64,000 nucleotides of DNA from Lepidodermella squamata. Lineage: Eukaryota; Gastrotricha. Each line of letters opens with the position of its first letter. Within the stretch, counting starts at the first letter, position 1. The position numbers were made by a program, and so were the translations under genes. A model generated the notes under the pieces. That model had not been told where the DNA came from and searched no databases. It saw only the letters and a list, made by a program, of their open reading frames with translations. Location of the stretch: assembly GCA_047495785.1 (NCBI GenBank), contig JBLDXI010000030.1, forward strand, positions 496,001-560,000. The letters run 5' to 3'. Positions 56,581 to 64,000 of this stretch are shown piece by piece.

Positions 56581-58599
56581 TTTTGATGAATTTGCTAGTT
56601 TGATTGATGAGTGAGGTTTTGAAATTTCCATGCGCCATAGCGGCTTTAAATAGGCTTTCCTGGGCCCATCTGGTTCTACAAAAAGTGTCGCGCTGACGCA
56701 TTGGGTTTTGTTGTGGGGCAATTAACGAGCTTATCTCGCCTATGAAGGTTAAAATTCTACATCAGCTCGAATTATCGGCATAGCGCAGTCACGTTTTCTT
56801 AGCAGAATGATCACCCAGTTTACCACCATTAATGGTCTTTTAGTTAAGTGCGAGTTCTTCCGCGACGTGAACGAAAACTACTACACATTGTTTTGGACTA
56901 AGGACAAAACATGTCTCTTGTATTACTCCTGTATCTCCGATAAACGAATTGCAGTCTGCTTTAGTTTTGTAGCAAACTTCCCCCTCCATGGGGCGAGTTG
57001 CGGGGCAGATCCAGCCAAACTCGAATGGCTCTTCCCACATTTCGGTTTGTAGCAGAGGCCGCCATTTAATTCTTCATGAGCACTGCATTATCGATTTTCA
57101 CATCATTTTATTCATTTTCATAAAATTCAACACAGAATAGCGCGAACAGTGCGTGAACGATAATACAAGCTTAGCGCGCACAGAGCGCACCAATGAGAAC
57201 GCGCGGTCAGTTTAGGTACGGATATTGACTATCCGAACCTCGGATAGCCGAGAAGCTCATCTAGGCTCATCTAGCTCATCCACGTGCGGATGGCTACGAT
57301 GGTACGGATGATCCTAATTCATCCGAACCGATTATTATAATTATGTCTATGATTATCGGCAATAAAGCACCTTCTTCGGACGATAAAAACATACCGTATT
57401 TTACGAATTATTAGGCAGGACCCAATTATAGGGCAGAACCGGAATAAAGGGCAGAGGGTAATGGTCATTTGAAATAATAAAGGGCAGAACCTTAATAATA
57501 GGCAGGGCCTTGTATGAAGTGGCTTACATGGGCGCATGCTGGGTATAAGTGGTTAAAGTTAAATAGGTTGCGATTTCTCGTCAGTAAGTGCACTAATCGT
57601 CCTTTATCCACCCAAATCCATTTGAGCACACACTTGTAGTGTAGTCACAGGTGGAAGGCAGCAGCTATAGTGGTTATTCGGCGGTTTTAACTGCTGATCT
57701 AGGTACTGTTCAGGTGACTGATTAGGTTCGAAAAAATCATAGGGCAGAGCCGAATTAAAGGGCAGACCCTAAATACAGGGCAGGACTTGAACCTCGTTTG
57801 AAAAAAATACAGGGCAGGGTCTTATAATTCGTAAAATACGGTATTTCAAAATTATGGGAGACGTTGTCAGAATTCAGAAAATCCTTTGCCTCTGTAAACA
57901 GTGGCCATTATGCCAAACTGGGTGACCATGTAAACACGACGCTGACTTGAACACACAATGGCGTCACGTTATTGAGCAGAAGAAAAAACCTCTTTGGCAA
58001 ACCTGGATGACCATGTTCGGCAATGCCGTAGTAGAATCGTGTTTTTATATCTTATTAATTGCTGAAAATCCTTTGTTTCTCCTGGATTTGGACATCAAAC
58101 CTGGTAAAGATTTTAAAATCAAATGATTGCTATTTACCTATACACACAATAGCGTTACGTATGGAAAATCGACATGAGGGTCCCTCCTTTGGTCTTCGTC
58201 TTCAAGTGTTCAAGTTCACCTTGCGGATCGATGGAACTGGAAGCGATGATCTCTACCATCCCTAATAGCCGTTTCGGGCAAGCCTGTTATCCAGCGCAAC
58301 TACAATTTGTTCGACGTTCGACGTCGGAAATGCTCGCTGCGGTTTCGCGCACTGGCTATATTGCATAACTGGGTGACCATAAAAAGACGAAGCTTGAACT
58401 CAAATTAGTATTGATTCAGTAGAAAAACATAATCCCTCAACGAGGAAAAAACCTTGTGGCTCACCTGGTTGGCCACGTATGGCAATGCCGTAGTAGAATC
58501 GTGCTTTTATTGTTTAATGATCGCTGAAAAAAACATTCATGTCTCGTTGATTTCAGCATTATTTAAATTTGCTCATTAGAATCTCAATTTTTAGGTAAA
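56581..58599. other. Intergenic with a TA-type MITE and a local duplication
   Basis: Contains the element at 57394-57841. Sequence around 57890-58080 recurs at about 58370-58560 (shared GGCAATGCCGTAGTAGAATC and GTG(T/C)TTTTAT), so the upstream region of the ankyrin gene is duplicated. No gene seen. Confidence 0.6.
57394..57841. mobile_element. MITE with TA target duplication, about 450 bp (Tc1/mariner-pogo-like)
   Basis: The TACCGTATTTTACGAATTAT end is mirrored by ATAATTCGTAAAATACGGTA at the other end; both include the TA duplication (57392-57393 and 57842-57843). Internal GGGCAG(A/G)-type units are repeated many times. No transposase frame. Confidence 0.85.
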
Positions 58600-60093
58600 A
58601 TGATATCCATCTACGCAATTTTGTTCGAAATATGTATCACGGGTGGGATAATTCACGCAAGGGCGATCGATTACGACAGCGTAAGACCTTGAACATTTTC
58701 AGCTTCTTCGAGTTCTAAGTGTTTGATTTAGGCTCTAAACCAAGCTGTTATGTCGGGCCAAATCTCTTCAGTTCAGCAAATGTTGAATTCGGGCCTAGCT
58801 AACGCAAATTCAACGGCAATTTACCTACCAGGAAACCGAGCCCCGGCTTTAGTGAATGCAATTCGAACAAATCAGAGCTTCGAAATGGTCGAATTACTAC
58901 TGCGAAACGGCGCAAATGTCGAGGCGAGGAATTATGGCTTCAAGAAACAGCGAAACGGTCAAAATTTCGTGGAGGTTATCGATGCTAGGGCTGATTCAAA
59001 AACTCCATTTCTCTGGGCAGCAAGAGTAGGCAGGCTGGATCTAGCGAGACTTCTCGTTGAAAATTACGCAGCTGGAACGGATGTTCGAGACCAGAGGAAC
59101 CAGACGGCGTTGATGGTAGCCTTTGACGGCCCAATCACTCAAGACTATCTTCCGTTAGCTTACTACTTGTTACCATTCGAATCACCAGATTCCAGAAACT
59201 CCGCCGGACAAACTGCCCTTCATATACTTTGCCGGGTTGACACTATTGATCCTGTGCCTTTTGCTAAATTACTGCTGGAACAGTTCAAAATGGATGTCAA
59301 TGCGAGGGACAAGGAAGGCAACACGCCTTTGCTGTTCGCGGCAAGAACTGGCTATTCCCTTGGTTTGCTTCAATATTTGATCGACCAAGGCGCGGATGCG
59401 CAGGCTCAAAATAACGAAGGTGATAATATGCTGCTGCAAGCTTGTCAAATCAATCGTCCTGGGTCGGGCCATTTAACTTTTATCAAGTTTGCAATCGAAA
59501 TCGGACAGAATGACGTCAATTCAATGTCGGAATTTGCACCCTGCGACTATCACCTTCAATGGCGAAATGGTTGGCAGCTCAACGACTTGGATCTTGCTGA
59601 AATTATTCAGTACTTAGCTAGTAAGGGCTATGATTTCAACCTTAGGGCTGATTCAGGCTATAACGCACTCATGTCCGCAGCAGCGTCGAATGATCGGCAG
59701 CGTACTCTTGTGGCCTTGCTCGATCTTGGCGTTGATGTAAACGCAACAAATGTCAGGGGCGAAACTGCCTTGAACATCGCGTCCAGTAAAATCAGCATCG
59801 GCAATTTGAGAAGACGAGGTGCTGCCTCGGGCAGTGAGTTAGCCATGGGATCATCGACCAGTTCCGTAACTTCGACAAAAAAGAGTTCATCGACAATTTC
59901 GACGACACCAGCAGAAATAACTTCAGCTAAAATGTGGCCATTGACGCCTAGCGACGAGGCAATTAATGATGGTCTGCAGCCGATTGTTGGAGCAATTTTC
60001 AAGGCAAGATCAACTGCTGCAATGAAGACCAGATTTACTACCCGATCAGACGTGAAAGCTGTGCGGAATGAATCGCTTATCTCGGTTGGTTAA
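58600..60093 (+). CDS. Ankyrin-repeat protein 1 (480 aa)
   Basis: Exons 58600-58680 and 58732-60093, phase 0. Exon 1 encodes a hydrophobic start, MISIYAILFEICITGGIIHA, probably a signal peptide. About eight ankyrin units follow, with clear consensus runs (FEMVELLLRNGANVEAR, KTPFLWAARVGRLDLARLLV, GNTPLLFAARTG, YNALMSAAAS, GETALNIAS). The C-terminus is Ser/Thr-rich (SSTSSVTSTKKSSSTISTT). A secreted or lumenal ankyrin protein is unusual. TTTTTAG lies just before the ATG, an acceptor-like site. Confidence 0.8.
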
Positions 60094-60241
60094 AATTAGT
60101 TATTATAAAATAAGCTATAATACTCGACTAATCGATGGAGGGACCCTTTAGTCGGGGCAAAAAGTAGAACAGAACACCCCCTAGCTCGAGGATCCTCGTC
60201 AGCGTAGGTCATAAAAAAGTATTATATTGTGCTTTCACTAG

Positions 60242-61579
60242 GAATTTGCTGGAAAAGTCAAAGCTGGGAACGTTACTGCTGTTCGCGAAATGATTCGACT
60301 CAATCAAGCCCGCGGGGACGCTCTTATAATTGAACAGCACGATGACTACGTGTCTTGCGAGACCTTGACTTACTTCCAACCGATCCCGGTGGTGGCTGCT
60401 GCTTTGAGTGTTGCCAATGCTTCGTTGGAGATGCTTCAGATTCTACTCGAAAATGATGGCGACGCAAATGCGATTCACCCAAAGTTCAAGAAATCTGCTC
60501 TTGTGCTTGCAGCTGAACAAGGTCGCCTTGATCTGGTTAAATTGCTCGTGCAATTCGGTGCAGATGTCGATTTGGAAGCGAACGGGAGAACGGCGATTCT
60601 CGACGCGACGGCAGTGAACCTTGAAATCTGTAAATTTCTGGTTTCACAGGGAGCTTCGAAACACGTGGATCAAATCAGTTTCGAGGCCTGTCGAATCTCC
60701 AAGACGCCTGCTCTCCCTGTGTTCAAATTCGCTATTGAGGAGGCTGGAAATTCTGTTTCTGACAAGGATACCGAAGGCAGGACTCCACTTGCAGTCGCAG
60801 CCATGTACTTGAAATCACCAGATCGCGTTCAAGTCTATGAATATCTGATATCGAAAGGGGCCGATGTTACAGTCAGGATTAATTATTCAGCCACAGACCG
60901 ATACACAAATTATACATTGTTACATCTAGCAGCACATGGAGATGACGTTGATCTGGCAAGACTTTTAATCGCAACTCCTGGCATTGGCCTAGAAGAACGA
61001 GAACCAACTGGTAAAACTCCGTTAATGATTGCAGCGAAAGATTACGCGGAAAGTGTGGTCGATCTTCTCATCGATTCGGGTGCGAATTTGTCGGCTGTTG
61101 ACATTGATGGGAATAACGCCTTTTTGTTAACTTGTTTGAATGCCGACTTCCATCTTCTCCGAGTCAGGCGATTTGCAAATTTCACTGGAGTGGACGTAAA
61201 TTCTCAGAACAAAAACAACGACACGTGTCTGACCCTGATTTGGAAAAACTATGACTTTAACGGTTTTGCCAAGCTTCTAGTTCAAAAGGGTTACGATATC
61301 AACCGAAAACTCCGCAGGGGAGATACTCTTCTTCACATCGTCTCAGCTCGAGAAATGACAAGTAATGTGGACGAGTTGATTGAAGCTGGAGCTAATTTCA
61401 ATTTGCTGAATGACGAAGGCTATTCTCCGCTTGATTTAGCGCTGATATACGGCAATACTCAGGCTATAGCCGCACTAACAGCCGCTGGAGCTATTACGGC
61501 TAAACCGATGCCGTTCTATTTGACGACTACTGCTACAACAACGACTAGTGTCGGAACTACTAGTAGTAGTAGTACGTAG
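60242..61579 (+). CDS. Ankyrin-repeat protein 2 (about 445 aa, 5' exon not found)
   Basis: The frame is open from an acceptor (CACTAG) at 60240-60241. The opening EFAGKVKAGNVTAVREMIRL aligns with the start of exon 2 of the neighbour gene, so a signal-peptide exon is expected but not visible between 60094 and 60241, where a hAT-like scrap (CTAGCTCGAGGATCC) lies. An ATG at 60290 could serve internally. About nine ankyrin units (ALVLAAEQGRLDLVKLLVQF, KTPLMIAAKDYAESVVDLLI, YSPLDLALIYGNTQAIAALT) and a Thr/Ser tail. Tandem duplicate of protein 1; possibly a 5'-truncated pseudogene, or spliced from an exon of its neighbour. Confidence 0.7.
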   Translation, partial: EFAGKVKAGNVTAVREMIRLNQARGDALIIEQHDDYVSCETLTYFQPIPVVAAALSVANASLEMLQILLENDGDANAIHPKFKKSALVLAAEQGRLDLVKLLVQFGADVDLEANGRTAILDATAVNLEICKFLVSQGASKHVDQISFEACRISKTPALPVFKFAIEEAGNSVSDKDTEGRTPLAVAAMYLKSPDRVQVYEYLISKGADVTVRINYSATDRYTNYTLLHLAAHGDDVDLARLLIATPGIGLEEREPTGKTPLMIAAKDYAESVVDLLIDSGANLSAVDIDGNNAFLLTCLNADFHLLRVRRFANFTGVDVNSQNKNNDTCLTLIWKNYDFNGFAKLLVQKGYDINRKLRRGDTLLHIVSAREMTSNVDELIEAGANFNLLNDEGYSPLDLALIYGNTQAIAALTAAGAITAKPMPFYLTTTATTTTSVGTTSSSST

Positions 61580-61956
61580 TACTATTAGTGTTGGAACTAC
61601 GCTAGGGATATCGCTAGGGTCGAGTCCCAGTCTCGGAGGCTGGCCAGGATGGAAATATATATAAGTGGCATTAAACTGAATTATTTTCTGAGGCTGACAG
61701 CTATCCTTGGTTATGAATATTTTTAAATTCAAATTTGTACATATTGTACCAATTTCACATTATTAAATCAGAAATAGCAATTCGTCATCTTTGACCAAGA
61801 AGGAACCAAATCACCTGTGAGCACCTGTGAATGAGAACCTCATCAGTTCCGAGTAAATCAACGCTTATCAGTTTACGTGTGGGGTTAATTTTACGATTCT
61901 GTTCACGTTAAAACCAGCTTATATAGCAGCGGTCCAAGGACTATACATAGTTTGAT

Positions 61957-62235
61957 TCAACCGCAGCGCGCATCATGTTTGAAAGGTGATAATTCGTCAG
62001 TTTGCTCCAATTCTTGCTCTTTAACATGAGCACGAGGTTGAATCCGGCCTCGCATACCCAGGTGGTAGCTAACGGCAGCTGGATTCAAGTCCTTGATAGC
62101 AGCATCTCTGAGAATTCCGTATTTGTTAGAATCGAGAACCCGCCAATATCCTTCAAGATCTGACTTGGTGAAGCGCTGTTTTTCTTCTTGGTCAGCCTGA
62201 AGTTCAACAAGCTCCTCAACCAGGTCGTTAGAAAC
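61957..62235 (-). other. Possible coding fragment, minus strand
   Basis: An open frame with protein-like composition (DLEGYWRVLDSNKYGILRD, then DLNPAAVSYHLGMRGRIQP) ends at a TGA at 61957-61959. It lacks a start, and a GTAAGT...TTCTAAC...CTTCAG intron-like pattern crosses its upstream end without a frame that fits. Probably part of a spliced gene or a relic. The rest of 61580-62713 shows nothing more. Confidence 0.3.
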
Positions 62236-62713
62236 TTACGAAGCATCGACTTGAAATGGATTCCGAACTACAGAAAATTCCTTCGCAGGATCATCGCGGA
62301 ACATGGGATCATTTTGCCATCACTTAATATTTCTTTCAAAATAAACCAAAGGGGAATCATCCAGGGAATTATTGATATTCGCATTGATCACCATATTTCA
62401 TCAGCTATAACCATGTGGGGTGGTACGAACGTAGTCATAAGCCACTTCTGGAAACTAAATAAAGCAAATTTAAAGTATGGCTAAGTTTCAGGAAGCCGGG
62501 GTAAATGAGATGAATCATTGTCTGCTTGCTTTGAAATCTGGTCTGTATGAGTATATGCTGAATCATTTTCAGTGACATTTATGTATTGCCGTCATTTATT
62601 AAACCCTTTTATACATATTACTTATAAGGAGAAAGTAGACTTAACATTAACCAAATGTATCGCAGTCTTCATAATTATTAATTATGCCGAAATTCCGCTG
62701 GCTATTCCAATGT

Positions 62714-64000
62714 TCAGATAAGCATCGATTTCTTCACGCACTGTGAACTGCCGAAGCTCTTACCGACACATAAGCTGGAATTGAAACAAATATTATTTGC
62801 GTTGCAATGAAGCTCAAGTGAAGTCTTACTAGTCATCGCAGCAAGGTCCGTTATCGCATGATTCAGTGGAGCAGCCCTGTTGCTGCGGTTTTTGGGCGAA
62901 GCAATACCCAGTCGTATAGCCTCGGGTAGAACAGAAGCTGTTTGAAGGAATGTTACAATTTGATTTAACATGCGGTCTCGAACTTACTATCCCTCGCAAC
63001 ATGGCAAGCCGTCCAAGCAGGTTTCTGTCGAACATTTCGGCTGTTCGGTGGGTTTCACTTCGCTCTGTTGGAAGCAAATTCCGGTGGTAAAGCCATGGTT
63101 AGAACAGTAGCTGTGTAAAAGGCAATGTTTCAATCTTCATATTCAGCAATCGTCTATAGCTTACTATCCCTCGCAACATGGCAAACCATCCATGCAGCTG
63201 TCTTTCGAGCATTTTGGCTGCTCGATGGGTTTCACTTCGCTTTGTTGGAAGCAAATTCCTGCGGTGTAGCTATGGTTAGAACAGTAGCTGTGAAAGAAAA
63301 CTTGTTATCGCTGCTTCAAGTACTGGACTGCAACTTACTATCCTTCGCAACATGGCAAGCCGTACAGGCAGGTGTCTGTCGAGCACTTTGGCTGCTCGAT
63401 CGGTTTCACTTCGGTTTTTTGGAAGCAGAATCCAGTGTTGAAGCCATGGGTCTCGCAGTAGCTATGAAAAACATCGTCACGCTTTGAAGCTTCAGTTGTT
63501 AAATACTATAACTTACTATCCCTCACAACACGGCAGGCGGTCCATGCAGGAGTACGTCGAACAGCTATCGTTTTTCGGCTCGACTGCCTGTTGGAAGCAG
63601 ATTCCTGTGGTGAAGCCATGTTTAGAACAGTAGCTGTGTACGAGAGAATGTTAATATCTTCATATTCAATACTGGACGGCAACTTACTATCCCTCGCAAC
63701 ATGGTAAGCCATCCATGCAGCTGTCTTTCGAGCACTTTGGCTGCTCGACGGCTTTCTTTTCGGTATTTGGAAAGCAGAATCCAGTGTTGAAGCCATGTTT
63801 TTCACAGTAGCTTTTTAGGATATCATTTTACTCAACAGCTTCAGGAAATGATCATGACTTACTATCCCTCGCAACACGGCAAGCGGTCCATGCAGGAGTA
63901 TGTCGAGCAGCTATCATTTCTCTGCTGGATTTGTTTCACCTCGGGTTCCTCTACAACTTGTGGTGCACTTTTCGGTAGGCACATACCAATCGAAAAGCCA
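62714..64000 (-). CDS. Polymodular cysteine-rich secreted protein F (at least seven modules, 5' end outside window)
   Basis: Exons on the minus strand: 64000-63863 (partial), 63810-63688, 63633-63517, 63461-63339, 63287-63165, 63110-62988, 62937-62830 and 62774-62714. All introns are phase 2. Four exons are exactly 123 nt and one is 117 nt. Each internal exon carries the second half of one module (YC...HGFTTGICF) and the first half of the next (CSTxxC...GLPCCEG). The last exon is 61 nt as in gene E. The result is a concatemer of knottin-like modules with Lys/Glu/Gln linkers, possibly cut into single peptides or acting as a multivalent binder. The start and signal peptide lie beyond base 64000. 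Confidence 0.87.

Noticed and set aside
62188-62484. Plus-strand 98-aa protein
   Set aside because: No upstream exons or domain; the overlapping minus-strand frame is more protein-like.

Overview
Nuclear DNA of a small invertebrate animal. The evidence is spliced genes with short GT-AG introns (about 45-120 nt), AATAAA signals, TATA promoters, animal receptor families (class C and rhodopsin-like GPCRs, Cys-loop channels) and many short inverted-repeat transposons. I cannot fix the phylum from sequence; a compact-genome ecdysozoan or spiralian would fit. I saw no rRNA, tRNA or CRISPR locus.

Region 1 (1169-22502) is a complete 21.3-kb Polinton/Maverick, or adintovirus-like provirus. It has 286-bp terminal inverted repeats starting AGCAGTAGGAATCGGC and a 6-bp target duplication, CGTCCC, on both sides (1163-1168 and 22503-22508). 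It interrupts a locus whose unoccupied relative survives near 25.7 kb. Its genes look intact: protein-primed DNA polymerase B, an integrase fused to a parvovirus-type phospholipase A2 domain and a chromodomain, packaging ATPase, penton, double-jelly-roll major capsid protein, adenain-type protease, pX/pVI-like lytic proteins, a fibre-like attachment protein, zinc ribbons, an HTH protein and coiled-coil proteins. Virion genes share a TCTAG (or TCTAA) box about 12-13 nt before the ATG, while replication and regulatory genes sit behind TATATA boxes. Near its ends the element carries spliced, host-like cargo: a possible death-fold protein, an unrecognised lysine-rich protein, and a Ly6-type GPI-anchored protein.

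Region 2 (1-280, 22.7-27.2 kb, 35.6 kb, 41 kb, 46.5 kb, 53-56.6 kb, 62.7-64 kb) holds at least 13 genes for small secreted cysteine-rich proteins. All use modules of the form C-x4-C-x4/5-CC-x4-C-xn-C (knottin-like spacing). An intron, phase 2 in every case, cuts every module between the CC pair and the fifth cysteine, so genes of 2, 3 or at least 7 modules are made from interchangeable exons.

Region 3 (27.5-34.8 kb) has a PQQ-type beta-propeller protein, head-to-head with a GABA-B-like receptor, then a secreted TolB-type propeller of bacterial appearance that now has three introns, then a PAN/apple-domain protein. Region 4 (36-52.6 kb) is a transposon-rich stretch, with hAT MITEs bearing 8-bp target duplications, around an 11-residue-repeat coiled-coil membrane protein and a duplicated pair of receptor genes (two intronless Cys-loop channels and two three-exon rhodopsin-like GPCRs). 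Region 5 (58.6-61.6 kb) holds two ankyrin-repeat genes.

The most interesting parts are the intact virus-like element, with its two promoter classes, lipase-integrase fusion and captured cargo, and the exon-modular cysteine-rich peptide family into which it inserted.
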